From Goleter apudmare HA4340-LM2 (lineage in GTDB: Bacteria > Cyanobacteriota > Cyanobacteriia > Cyanobacteriales > Nostocaceae), in assembly GCA_019359495.1 (NCBI GenBank), contig JAHHHF010000019.1:1-34394 (forward strand): a DNA stretch of 34,394 nucleotides, given 5' to 3'. Positions within the stretch are counted from its first letter, which is position 1. Every line of letters begins with the position of its first letter. Of this stretch, positions 25,157 through 34,282 are shown piece after piece. Under the pieces are notes generated by a model. It searched no databases. It saw only the letters and a program-made list of their open reading frames with translations, and was not told where the DNA came from. Both the position numbers and the translations under genes were made by a program.

Positions 25157-26437
25157 TCATCTGCCTTTCCCTAATAAAACCACCCTGATCGTTTTAAAAG
25201 CGATCGCTATATCCAACCAAAAGGAATAATTTTTGATGTAATAGAGGTCGTAAGCTAGCTTTTCGTAAGCATCTTCGACCGATGCACCGTAGGGATATAA
25301 AACTTGTGCCCAACCAGTGATTCCTGGTTTGACTAAATAACGTAGGTCGTAATAGGGAATTGCTTGTTTCAGTTTCTCATCAAATTCTGGACGTTCTGGA
25401 CGCGGGCCAATTAAGCTCATATCTCCCCGCAGCACATTCCAAATTTGCGGTAGCTCATCAATTCGCAATACTCTCAACCAGTATCCTACTCTAGTGATAC
25501 GTGGATCGCGTTGACATGCCCACTGCGCGCCACGTTTCTCTGCATCCCGATACATAGAACGGAATTTACAAACTCTAAATGGCTTACCGTATAAGCCTGT
25601 GCGGAGTTGACTATAAAAGATTGGGCCTGGACTATCTAACTTAATCACCAGTGATACTAAAAGCATCAAGGGAAAAAACACCAATAGTAATAGCACCGTA
25701 ACTGTGACATCTGTAAACCGCTTTAGCTTCAGACTAATACCGCAAGAGACTAAGTTAAACCCAGCACTAAAAGCTAACCACTTATCTTCCAGTAAGGATG
25801 AAGGAATTTTGTACCATAGGGCTTCGCAAATATCCGGTAGTCGATAAACTGGGACACCTTGCAAGCGCAATTCCATTAACTGCTGGGTTTGGTGATCAGA
25901 GAAATCTGTGGGAGTGGCTACTACTACTCCTGACCAAGGTTGCTGACTCCAATTAGGCAGGTCAGTTAGGTGTCCGGCATAATGCAGTTGCGATGCTGTT
26001 TTATCTACATCTGAGAGATCTTGTCCACCTTCAGCCAGAATCACCAATCGCCCCAAGGGGTTTTGGACGAGAAAAGTTTGAGCAAATTTGATGGCTTGGT
26101 CGCCCGCACCCAAGATTAACCAACGACTTTGAATCGCACGCGATCGCCACCACTTAACACCCCACAAACGTAAGATAATTGCCCAGACGGTAAACATGGT
26201 GAGGCTGATTAACAAAATCCCCCGCCCTAGTAACGGGTAGTGTCCCCAAGTCCCGGATAGATAGATGATGGTAGAAATAAAAATACCAACTATGACATTG
26301 CTCAGGAGGACACGGGCTGGGGCGCGTAATCCTGCTATTTGGGTATCTGGTTGGTAAGTATCCGCTAAATATAACCCAGCGATCGCTAACAGGATAAATC
26401 CACAAGTCAGCAGATCAATACTAAACTTTTTTGATTG
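25157..26437 (-). CDS. Polyprenyl glycosyl-1-phosphate transferase (EPS priming enzyme), 5' end unresolved
   Basis: Priming enzyme that transfers a sugar phosphate to undecaprenyl phosphate, starting the repeat unit. The C-terminal catalytic domain is complete: KLDSPGPIFYSQLRTG, CKFRSM, DELPQIWNVLRGDMSLIGPR and PGITGWAQV. The middle is a CoA-binding/Rossmann-like domain (RWLILGAGDQ). The frame stays open to 26437, and its N-terminal part (ADTYQPDTQIAGLRAPARV, then TWGHYPLLGRG) fits the family's membrane domain. Yet no ATG, GTG or TTG occurs upstream of the TTG at 26213-26215. A start there would lose about 74 residues and one to two helices. Either a non-standard start is used or the 5' end was lost; the divergent kinase gene begins only 11 nt away at 26448. 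Confidence 0.85.
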   Translation of the reverse strand, partial: QSKKFSIDLLTCGFILLAIAGLYLADTYQPDTQIAGLRAPARVLLSNVIVGIFISTIIYLSGTWGHYPLLGRGILLISLTMFTVWAIILRLWGVKWWRSRAIQSRWLILGAGDQAIKFAQTFLVQNPLGRLVILAEGGQDLSDVDKTASQLHYAGHLTDLPNWSQQPWSGVVVATPTDFSDHQTQQLMELRLQGVPVYRLPDICEALWYKIPSSLLEDKWLAFSAGFNLVSCGISLKLKRFTDVTVTVLLLLVFFPLMLLVSLVIKLDSPGPIFYSQLRTGLYGKPFRVCKFRSMYRDAEKRGAQWACQRDPRITRVGYWLRVLRIDELPQIWNVLRGDMSLIGPRPERPEFDEKLKQAIPYYDLRYLVKPGITGWAQVLYPYGASVEDAYEKLAYDLYYIKNYSFWLDIAIAFKTIRVVLLGKGR

Positions 26438-26447
26438 TTAAGAAAAT

Positions 26448-28643
26448 ATGCCTACTAAGCAAGAAGACCAAGATACTATTGATTTACGGCAATACTGGAC
26501 GATTCTCAAAAGACGCTGGCTGGTGACATCAGTGGTGATTGGCTCTGTATTCGGATTGACAGCCTTAGTCACATTTTTGCAAAAACCAGTTTACGAATCC
26601 CAAGCCAAGTTACTCTTCAACAAGCAAAATGGTGTCTCATCACTGACGGGGATCTCTGCAAAGATGGGAGAACTGGGAGGTCTGACAAACCTCAGCAACC
26701 CAGTGGATACAGAAGCTGAAGTCATCCGCTCATACCCGATAGTTGACAAAACTATCACTACCCTCAACCTTAAGGATAAAAGAGGCGATCGCCTCACAAT
26801 GGAAAAATTTCTCAAAATATTAAAGCTGAAAACTATCCGAGGCACGGATGTGATGCAGCTTTCTTACCGCAGCAATAATCCTCAGCAAGCGGCGGATGTA
26901 ATTAATACTCTCATGAACTATTACTTAGAAAGTAATGTTCGTAATAACCGCTCCACAGCCAAGGCTGCACGGGAATTCTTGAGCAAGGAATTACCAGAGG
27001 TCGAAACCAGAGTTTTAAAAGCAGAGAAGGCCTTACGTCGGTTTAAAGAAAACAACCAGGTCGTAGCCTTAGAGATAGAAGCAAAAGCTGGGGTGGAAGG
27101 ACTCAAGGATTTAGCAGAAGAAATCACCAAAACCGAAGCTGAATTAGTGGCTGCTAACACTCGTGCAATAGCTTTGCAAGATCAAATTGCATTGAATACT
27201 CAGCAAGCTGTAGTGCTCAGTACCTTAAGTCAATCTCCTGGAGTGCAACAGATCTTGACAGAATACCAAAAGGTTCAAGATCAATTAGCTGTAGCCCGGA
27301 CTCGCTTTACTCAAGAAAATCCGGTCATTATTGACCTGGTGCAGAAAGAAGCAGCTCTGAGAAAACAAGTAGAAACCCGAGTCTCCAAAACTATTGGTAA
27401 TCGCCAATCTGTGCCTGAGAGGAATTTGCAGATTGGCGAACTCAAGCAAGCCCTGACTGTAGATTTAGTCAAGTCAGAGGTAGAGCGATCGGCATTGAAA
27501 AAACAAGTAGCAGAATTGCGGCAAACACTCGCCCTCAACCAAAGACGCTTGAACAGTCTACCAAGGCTAGAACAACAACAGTTACAGCTACAACGACAAT
27601 TGCAGGTAGCACGAATCACCTATGAACAACTCTTGAAGCAATTACAAGAAGTCCAGGTGTTAGAAAACCAGAACATCGGTAATGCGCGGGTCATTTCTCA
27701 GGCTTTGATTCCTGATAAGCAAGTTTCTCCCGTCATTCCTCTAAACCTAGCGCTAGGTGGGTTTTTAGGCATCTTGCTAGGTGCAGGAACAGCCCTGATA
27801 CTGGAATCTATGGATAATTCCCTCAAGAATGTTGAGGAAGTCAAGCGGCTGTTGGTTTATCCAGTTTTGGGTACAATTCCCCTAGCTGAAAAGGTCAAGG
27901 GAAGTGATGGTGAGGGAAGTGCAGAATTGCCTGTACTCAACAATCCTTATTCCCCAGAGTCAGCAGCCTTTGAGATGCTCCAGACGAATTTGGGTTTCAG
28001 TATCTCTGATAAAAAGTTGAAAGTAATTGTCCTCAGTAGCTCTATTCCCGGTGAGGGTAAATCTTTTGTCGCGGCTAACTTAGCAGTGGCTATAGCCCAA
28101 CTCGGACGCCGAGTCTTGTTGATAGATGCAGATATGCGTCGCCCCCGCCAGCATAAAATTTGGGAACAATCAAACCTGACGGGGTTGAGTAATATCCTCG
28201 TGGGCCAAGCTGAGTTACAAAGCTCTACCAAAGAAGCACTAATGGCTATGGACTTGCTCACTGCGGGGACAATTCCACCAAACCCAGCCGCACTGCTAGA
28301 TTCCCAACGTTTACATACTTTAATTCAAGAGGCAACTAAAGAATATGACTTTGTGATTATTGACGCTCCGCCTTTGACTGCGGTTGCTGATGCCCAGATG
28401 TTGGGCAAGTTAGCAGATGGGCTGTTGCTCGTCGTGCGTCCTGGCGTTGTTGACTCAGCCGCCGCCAGTGAAACGAAGACTTTGTTAGAGCAGTCTGAGC
28501 AACGAGTTTTGGGCATGGTAGTCAATGGTGTGACTGCAAGTACTAGCCACGGTGGTTACTACACCAAGGGTTACTACGGTGGTAAGGGATTTGAGCAGAA
28601 TGGTAAGGGCGATTTGAAGATGCCTAAAATTGGAATTTCGTAA
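26448..28643 (+). CDS. Wzc-like polysaccharide co-polymerase / BY-type tyrosine autokinase
   Basis: 731 residues. The N-terminal Wzz domain has the opening DLRQYWTILKRRWLVTSVVI with the first membrane helix (about 23-44). A long periplasmic coiled coil (about 160-420) leads to a second helix near 430-455. The cytoplasmic BY-kinase has Walker A SSIPGEGKS (Lys538), Walker A' LLIDADMRRP (Asp560, Asp562) and Walker B VIIDAPP (Asp639). A C-terminal Tyr cluster, GGYYTKGYYGG (Tyr704, 705, 709, 710), is the probable autophosphorylation site. It controls chain length and export with a Wza-type outer-membrane channel that is not in this window. First gene of the plus-strand EPS series. Confidence 0.95.
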   Translation: MPTKQEDQDTIDLRQYWTILKRRWLVTSVVIGSVFGLTALVTFLQKPVYESQAKLLFNKQNGVSSLTGISAKMGELGGLTNLSNPVDTEAEVIRSYPIVDKTITTLNLKDKRGDRLTMEKFLKILKLKTIRGTDVMQLSYRSNNPQQAADVINTLMNYYLESNVRNNRSTAKAAREFLSKELPEVETRVLKAEKALRRFKENNQVVALEIEAKAGVEGLKDLAEEITKTEAELVAANTRAIALQDQIALNTQQAVVLSTLSQSPGVQQILTEYQKVQDQLAVARTRFTQENPVIIDLVQKEAALRKQVETRVSKTIGNRQSVPERNLQIGELKQALTVDLVKSEVERSALKKQVAELRQTLALNQRRLNSLPRLEQQQLQLQRQLQVARITYEQLLKQLQEVQVLENQNIGNARVISQALIPDKQVSPVIPLNLALGGFLGILLGAGTALILESMDNSLKNVEEVKRLLVYPVLGTIPLAEKVKGSDGEGSAELPVLNNPYSPESAAFEMLQTNLGFSISDKKLKVIVLSSSIPGEGKSFVAANLAVAIAQLGRRVLLIDADMRRPRQHKIWEQSNLTGLSNILVGQAELQSSTKEALMAMDLLTAGTIPPNPAALLDSQRLHTLIQEATKEYDFVIIDAPPLTAVADAQMLGKLADGLLLVVRPGVVDSAAASETKTLLEQSEQRVLGMVVNGVTASTSHGGYYTKGYYGGKGFEQNGKGDLKMPKIGIS

Positions 28644-28684
28644 TACTGGCAAATTAGCCTTTTAGTATATTTTAAAAAAATTTA

Positions 28685-30034
28685 ATGCTAAAAAATGGAT
28701 TCTACAATGTTATCGCAGGATTATTTAGAGCAGGACTAAGCTTTGTTTCTATTCCAATTCTTATTCATTTGATGGGTGTAGAAGAATATGGTGTATGGGC
28801 ATTAGTTTCCTCTGTCTTAGGCTTTGTGACTGTAGCAGAAGTAGGACTCCCTGTATCAGCCACAGTTTTTGTTTCTCAAGATTTAGCAAGAAAAGATAAG
28901 AAGGGGCTATCTGAAACATTAACAGTAACGGTGGGAGGTATATTACTTTTGGCAACAACAGGAGCGTTACTCCTATTTATAGGTTCTGGAATTTTAGTTC
29001 AGTGGTTCCCAAAGTTAGAAACATTACAGCAGCAGACTGTTACACAGTCCCTGAAAATCGGGTCAATTGCATTGTGGGCACAGTTAGTACAGCAAGTTTT
29101 CATAGGAGTGGAGCAAGCTTATCAGCAGTATAAGTTGATGAGTGTATTAAATACCTTACAGTGGGTAATATGCATTCTGGGATGGATGATTCTGGCTTGG
29201 TCAGGAGGTAAAACACTTGCACTGGCACAATGGCAAGCAGTAACAAGTGTAGGAAGCTTGTTAGGGCATTTTACTATTGTAGGTTATTTAATCAATCCAC
29301 AAACTATTAAACCAATGTGGAATACTAATAGGGGAATTGAGATAGCTCGTTATAGTTTTGTGAGTTGGGTGACTACATTAGGACGTGCAATTTTTATGAA
29401 AGGAGATAGATTAATTGTGGGTTCTATACTAGGTGCTAATAAGCTTGCTATATACGCAACCTTTTTTGAAATATCAGGAGCTATCAATTTATTTTCAGCT
29501 TTAATTATCCAGCCACTGATACCCACTATTAGCTATTTAATAAATGAGCCTAATGTTGACCAATCCATACTCAAAAATCAAGTTAAAAAAGCCTTTAATA
29601 TTAACTGTATTGTATCTATTTTTCTAGGTATATTACTTTTATTATTTGCACCAACAATAGTAAAATCAATAATTCCAGCAGCCTTTAGTAAAGCTAATAT
29701 TTATAATTTTAGAACTGCAATTTTCATTAATACTTTGGTTTCGCTGAACGCAACAGGGTATTGGATACTTTTTGGTATTAAAGCTGTTAACCAGTCTGCA
29801 TTAATTCAAATTTCATTTGGAATTTTAACACTAATATTAATAAATATAGGAGCTACTCACTTGGGATTATGGGGTGCAACTATCGGTAATTTTGGTTATA
29901 TAGGTACACTAATTTTACCTATAATTGCCCTGAAAAAAATAAATATTTCTGCTTCTCTTTTGCTTTCTTGGTTAAAACTTCCCATTTTATTATTTTTAGT
30001 TATTAGTCTATTGAGCATTACAATTTTTATTTAA
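28685..30034 (+). CDS. Wzx-like oligosaccharide flippase
   Basis: 449 residues, almost entirely hydrophobic, with about twelve to fourteen membrane helices in the MATE/PST-type pattern. The N-terminal NVIAGLFRAGLSFVSIPILI and LMGVEEYGVWALVSSVLG segments are typical of the polysaccharide-exporter family. It would move the lipid-linked repeat unit across the plasma membrane. It starts 41 nt after the Wzc-like gene and so is probably co-transcribed. By eye its second half is more AT-rich than its first. Confidence 0.9.
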   Translation: MLKNGFYNVIAGLFRAGLSFVSIPILIHLMGVEEYGVWALVSSVLGFVTVAEVGLPVSATVFVSQDLARKDKKGLSETLTVTVGGILLLATTGALLLFIGSGILVQWFPKLETLQQQTVTQSLKIGSIALWAQLVQQVFIGVEQAYQQYKLMSVLNTLQWVICILGWMILAWSGGKTLALAQWQAVTSVGSLLGHFTIVGYLINPQTIKPMWNTNRGIEIARYSFVSWVTTLGRAIFMKGDRLIVGSILGANKLAIYATFFEISGAINLFSALIIQPLIPTISYLINEPNVDQSILKNQVKKAFNINCIVSIFLGILLLLFAPTIVKSIIPAAFSKANIYNFRTAIFINTLVSLNATGYWILFGIKAVNQSALIQISFGILTLILINIGATHLGLWGATIGNFGYIGTLILPIIALKKINISASLLLSWLKLPILLFLVISLLSITIFI

Positions 30035-30082
30035 TTTGCGACATATTATGTACACAAAAAAATATCTACAAGGTAGAGTTAA

Positions 30083-30808
30083 ATGAAGGACACGATTAAT
30101 TACGAAAAACCATCACCATATTCACGACCAACACGCACAGGTTTGCAGGCTAAACTCCATCAAATTCGCATTTATTGTACATATAAAAAGCAGACAGATA
30201 TAATTTTAAGGCACTACTATTCTTCTGATAAGGAAAACTATACTGTCCTAGATGTCGGTTGTGGTGGAGGTGAATTCCTTCTGAATTTATCAGAATTCAT
30301 ACCAGCTAAATCTTTAATGGGTTTAGAATTAGATTATAGATTGGTGATTGAAACTCGGCAAAAATGTAAAAATATCAGTATTTACCAAAATAGTGCAGAA
30401 AATTTTCCTTTTGAAGACTTGTCAATTGACTGTATAACTTCTTTCCATAATATAGAACATTTATACCATCCTGAAAGATTTGTTGATCAATCATATAGAT
30501 GTTTAAAAAAAGGAGGAGTTTTGTTACTGGCAACACCAAATCCAGATGGAATAGCTGCAAAATTGTTAAAAGAAAAATGGCATTCATTCCAACTAGAAGA
30601 CCATGTTTCTTTGAAATCTCCTAAAGAATGGCGTTCGATATTTGCCTCTTACGGCTTTTCTTTGGTTTCAGAAGGTACAACTTTTTTCACTGGCTTACCA
30701 ATAGTTACAAAAAGTCCTCTACAAATAGTGAACTATGCTTTATTGGCTAGTTTTGGAAGTTTACCTTGGAGCTACGGCGAAGCATACCAAGCTGTGTTTA
30801 AAAAATGA
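30083..30808 (+). CDS. Class I SAM-dependent methyltransferase (Methyltransf_11-like)
   Basis: 241 residues. SAM-binding motif I is VLDVGCGGGEFL (about 54-65), with an acidic end of strand 2 (LMGLELD), then SFHNIEHLYHPERF and LKKGGVLLLATPNPDG, all as in Methyltransf_11/25 enzymes. The C-terminal part is short. The context suggests O-methylation of a sugar in the exported polysaccharide, but substrate is inferred only from the locus. It is 48 nt downstream of the flippase gene. Confidence 0.9.
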   Translation: MKDTINYEKPSPYSRPTRTGLQAKLHQIRIYCTYKKQTDIILRHYYSSDKENYTVLDVGCGGGEFLLNLSEFIPAKSLMGLELDYRLVIETRQKCKNISIYQNSAENFPFEDLSIDCITSFHNIEHLYHPERFVDQSYRCLKKGGVLLLATPNPDGIAAKLLKEKWHSFQLEDHVSLKSPKEWRSIFASYGFSLVSEGTTFFTGLPIVTKSPLQIVNYALLASFGSLPWSYGEAYQAVFKK

Positions 30809-30938
30809 GTTTCATCAATAGCAAATAACCTAATTTTAATAATTACGGAGAATGTTTATATCTTACCGTTTTGGCTAACTATACGTAATTTGTCAATTTA
30901 GTGAGAATAATTATTGTTTGATTTAAGGAGCATTAATA

Positions 30939-31679
30939 ATGAAAGTTGCAGAAATGAAAATAAAACTCTTTGAAGTTGCAGCTCATAGAAGGCTTAGAAG
31001 ACTCTCAAATAAAGAACCTTTTGTATTTCATGGATTTGACCTAACCGATATTAATTTACAGCATAATCAAGAATCATCTTTTCTAGATGTTGGCTGTGGT
31101 TTTGGAATTGATATGGCTCAGGCTACTCTTATGGGATTCGGAGAGACTATAGGAGTTGATGTTAATTTATATGACGATTGGCTGATTGCAAAATCTTATT
31201 TTCCGTCTATGAAACACATATTATTAGAAGATAAAAGGCTACCATTTGCAAACAAAACATTTAATTTTGTCAATTCATATCATGTTCTAGAACATGTTGA
31301 AGATGACAATTTCTTAATTCAAGAAATCCACAGGGTTCTCAAAGATGATGGATGGGCTGTTATCAGCGTTCCTGATGTTAATAACCTTCAGACAATGGCA
31401 AAATATCAATTAAAGTTTGATAAACCATATCTTGATCCTACGCATATTCGTGAGTATACTTTAAGCGAAATCAAGAACAAGATAAATAAATACGAATTTG
31501 AGATAGTTTCTATTAACAAAGATGGCTTTGTATTTCCAGTGCCTTTTATAAATAGGATTTATCACTTTTTTTCTACTTGTTACTTTGATTTAAATAATTT
31601 GAATAATTTTCTCGGTCGTGTGATTCCATATTCTTCACTTGGGTATAACTTGTTAATTAAAAAAATATCAAAGCCCTAG
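30939..31679 (+). CDS. Class I SAM-dependent methyltransferase, second copy in the EPS locus
   Basis: 246 residues with SAM motif I FLDVGCGFGIDMA (about 49-61) followed by TIGVDVN, then FNFVNSYHVLEHVEDDNFLI and LKDDGWAVISVPD. It is clearly the same superfamily as the preceding gene but not a close duplicate. The ATG at 30939 has AAGGAG about 9 nt upstream. A role in sugar or lipid-linked intermediate methylation is inferred from position. Confidence 0.9.
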   Translation: MKVAEMKIKLFEVAAHRRLRRLSNKEPFVFHGFDLTDINLQHNQESSFLDVGCGFGIDMAQATLMGFGETIGVDVNLYDDWLIAKSYFPSMKHILLEDKRLPFANKTFNFVNSYHVLEHVEDDNFLIQEIHRVLKDDGWAVISVPDVNNLQTMAKYQLKFDKPYLDPTHIREYTLSEIKNKINKYEFEIVSINKDGFVFPVPFINRIYHFFSTCYFDLNNLNNFLGRVIPYSSLGYNLLIKKISKP

Positions 31680-31769
31680 AAAATCAGCAATAATTTGGTG
31701 ACAAAGAGCTATTTGTATCTATTTATGTTACAAGAATACCTTAGAGACCATTTATAAAGGAAATCTTAA

Positions 31770-31884
31770 GTAGGGTGTGTTATGGCTTCAGCCTAACGCA
31801 CTGCCAAATAACGTGGTGTGTTAGGCGCTAATATCATATTTTTCGTGACAGACCAGAGAAAAATATGCGCCTCACACACCCTAC
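31770..31884. mobile_element. MITE-like element
   Basis: About 115 bp bounded by perfect 11-bp terminal inverted repeats, GTAGGGTGTGT (31770-31780) and ACACACCCTAC (31874-31884). An internal inverted repeat GCCTAAC (31791-31797) / GTTAGGC (31820-31826) gives a folded structure. The GTAGGGTGTGT...GCCTAACGCA design matches small non-autonomous elements scattered in Nostoc genomes. It encodes nothing. It lies between the second methyltransferase and the GT4 gene and creates an artefactual 5' extension of the latter's frame. Confidence 0.7.
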
Positions 31885-31925
31885 AAGAATTTTATTTTTA
31901 CTTTATAAATAACCTCTTAGGGTAT

Positions 31926-33014
31926 ATGTATTTTATTAATGGCGTAATTGAGGCTAAAACATTGATAGAACAAAAACTACGTAAAACCATTATGATACTT
32001 GGCCCGATTCCTAAAGAAGGTGGTGTTACTACTTTCATAGAAGAATTGATAAGAATTTCACTTCAAAAGGATTATATTACTTGTATAGTTACTTTTACAA
32101 AAGCAAAAAATAGTAGCAACTTCATAGTAAATTATAGCTCGCCGTTTTTGGTAAAATTCTTTTTACCAAAAGACTTTTATGATTTTCTTATTTTTACATT
32201 AAAAAATGAGGTGACTTTTACTATATCTAATGTATATTATTCTTGTATGTTGTCACTTTTAAAAAGTAAAGCTAAAATACATGTTCTTCATGGTTTTGGT
32301 AACTTAGAGACTAATTTTTTAAAATTTATTATCGGTAATTTATCGAATATTATAGGTTATAAATTTTCTCAAAAAGTGATAGCAAATAGTTACCTCACAT
32401 CAAGTGTAAATCGTGTTTTTGGTGTTAAATATTCTGTAGTTACTCCTTGGGGAATTCCCAAAAATTTTGAACTAGATACTGTCAAGGAAAGTTTTCAACG
32501 AGATATTGACTTACTTTACGTTGGAAGAATATGTTTAACAAAAGGTCTGATGCTGATCCTAAAAGCTTTATCCCGGATACTAAATAATAGTAATCAGCGA
32601 ATTAATTTTCATTTAGTAGGTGCTTTGAAAGAAAATTTAAAAACTCATCAGGAATTACAACAAGCATCATTAGATAATATAACTTATCATGGATATCTAG
32701 AGAAAGAAAAAATTGTGGAAATTTATTCTCGTTCCAAGCTTTTCATTTCTCTTAATCCAGAAGAACCTTTTGGATTTACTTATGTAGAGGCTCTGGCATG
32801 TGGTACTCCAATAATCGTGCCTAAAGGCTGTGGTATAGCACCATTCCTTGATTCCAGATTGGCACTTTTGGTAGATATGAATGAACATTCAATATCAGAA
32901 ACCATAGAATACGGATTATCTAAATCTTGGGATGCTAACGAAATAGTTAGCGTAACTAGGAATATTTTCAGTTGGGAAAGGGTTAATGAAATTATATTTG
33001 ATGCCTACAAGTAA
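31926..33014 (+). CDS. Glycosyltransferase family 4 (GT-B) protein
   Basis: 362 residues from the ATG at 31926. A GTG at 31818 would start inside the MITE-like element, and an ATG at 31992 directly before ILGPIPKEGGVTTF is another reasonable choice. The C-terminal GT4 domain has DLLYVGRICLTKGL, FHLVGALKEN, a YHGYLEKEKIVEIY segment and the EX7E motif EPFGFTYVEALACGTPIIVP. It would add a sugar from a nucleotide donor to the lipid-linked repeat unit; donor and linkage are unknown. The DNA is strongly AT-rich compared with the left half of the window. Confidence 0.9.
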   Translation: MYFINGVIEAKTLIEQKLRKTIMILGPIPKEGGVTTFIEELIRISLQKDYITCIVTFTKAKNSSNFIVNYSSPFLVKFFLPKDFYDFLIFTLKNEVTFTISNVYYSCMLSLLKSKAKIHVLHGFGNLETNFLKFIIGNLSNIIGYKFSQKVIANSYLTSSVNRVFGVKYSVVTPWGIPKNFELDTVKESFQRDIDLLYVGRICLTKGLMLILKALSRILNNSNQRINFHLVGALKENLKTHQELQQASLDNITYHGYLEKEKIVEIYSRSKLFISLNPEEPFGFTYVEALACGTPIIVPKGCGIAPFLDSRLALLVDMNEHSISETIEYGLSKSWDANEIVSVTRNIFSWERVNEIIFDAYK

Positions 33015-33085
33015 TAACTCAAGATTAATTACATAGTTCTATCTTTAGAACAGGAAAATATTTTATTTTTAGAAAATTAAAAAAA

Positions 33086-34282
33086 ATGGTTACAATAGCA
33101 ATTATAACAATAATAATTTATAGCATATCTACTTTTGATTCTATTCGTAAATATGGGATTTTTTCTCTCCCTTCAGGGTTTTTATTATCACTTGGCTTTT
33201 TTCAAGTCAGTAGGCTGATTTTTATAATTTTACCAGGACTTCAAGACTATGTAGATGATGACTATTCTTTGCAGTCTATTTTGTTATCAATATCTGTAAT
33301 TTTTTTTAAAATTGTCTACGATTTTAGCTTTAAATTTTTCCAGATACAATCAAATAATAAAATAGATTTAGAAGAAAATAAAGGGTTATTTACTTTAGGT
33401 AAATTCATAATTTTAATTACATTTATACCAGCTTTGCTGATTGCGTTACAAGCTATTCTATCTCCTAATATTGGTTATTATGGTGTTGATGAATCAGGCC
33501 CATCTACATATCAAAAAATTCCTTTATATGCTGCACTCGTCGGATTACAGTTTTTGAATAGTGCTGCACCACGTATATCTAGAGAAAGTATTTTTTTTAT
33601 ATCATTAGTAGCACTTCCTCGTCTACTATTATCTTTCGTAAATATGCGTGGCTACTTTGTATTTTTCATAGCTACTCAATTAAGCATTATTTTTAGCATT
33701 GCTCGTATATCCACTGCTGTATTGCGAAAAACTTTGATAATTATAGGTATACTTATTCCAATTTTTATTGTTGTACCTTTATATATAAGAGGAGGAGGTT
33801 TATTAACAGGAAACTTAGACACTTTATCACTATTATACGTCATTAGTGACCCTATCAAAGTCATTTCTATGGCTATAGAAAATATTGACAAAATTCCTAA
33901 TATTAATTACTCACTAGGACCATTAATAGCTATTTATTTGCCTTTTATAGCTCCTGAAGATTTCTATCTTCCGGCTAATGAAGGAATCCTCATTAATAGG
34001 CTAGATAGAGCGCTTTCTCAGTACCTTTTATGGGATCGTGGCTTTCCATATTTAGGAACAGGAGGAAACTACATAGCTGATTTATATATAGATTTTGGAT
34101 TTATAGGTGTTGCAATAGGAAGTGGTTTCATTGGATTTATAACTGCTTTATTTATGTCAAGAATTAAACATGATAGGTTATTTTTATTTAATGCCTTATT
34201 TTTTGTCCATAAATTATTATATTTACCTAGAGGATGTTTTGTAGAGCTAATAGATATGTTACCTATATACCACAAATGTTGA
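33086..34282 (+). CDS. Wzy-like oligosaccharide repeat-unit polymerase
   Basis: 398 residues, very hydrophobic, with about ten to eleven membrane helices. A large loop near residues 245-325 contains YSLGPLIAIYLPFIAPEDFY, followed by LLWDRGFPYLGTGGNYIADLY, which matches the layout of WzyE/O-antigen polymerase-like proteins with a long periplasmic loop. It would join flipped repeat units. These families are weakly conserved, so the call rests on topology plus the Wzx/Wzc context. The start at 33086 has no strong ribosome-binding site. Confidence 0.8.
   Translation: MVTIAIITIIIYSISTFDSIRKYGIFSLPSGFLLSLGFFQVSRLIFIILPGLQDYVDDDYSLQSILLSISVIFFKIVYDFSFKFFQIQSNNKIDLEENKGLFTLGKFIILITFIPALLIALQAILSPNIGYYGVDESGPSTYQKIPLYAALVGLQFLNSAAPRISRESIFFISLVALPRLLLSFVNMRGYFVFFIATQLSIIFSIARISTAVLRKTLIIIGILIPIFIVVPLYIRGGGLLTGNLDTLSLLYVISDPIKVISMAIENIDKIPNINYSLGPLIAIYLPFIAPEDFYLPANEGILINRLDRALSQYLLWDRGFPYLGTGGNYIADLYIDFGFIGVAIGSGFIGFITALFMSRIKHDRLFLFNALFFVHKLLYLPRGCFVELIDMLPIYHKC

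Noticed and set aside
26154-26405. 83-codon minus-strand frame overlapping the start of the sugar-phosphate transferase, taken at first as a frameshifted N-terminus
   Set aside because: Its protein lacks the hydrophobic family pattern, whereas the original frame continued upstream gives the expected sequence (ADTYQPDTQIAGLRAPARV). The problem is a missing start, not a frameshift.
31818-31925. Longer GT4 start at GTG 31818
   Set aside because: The extra residues are encoded by the right part of the MITE-like element and are unlike glycosyltransferase N-termini.
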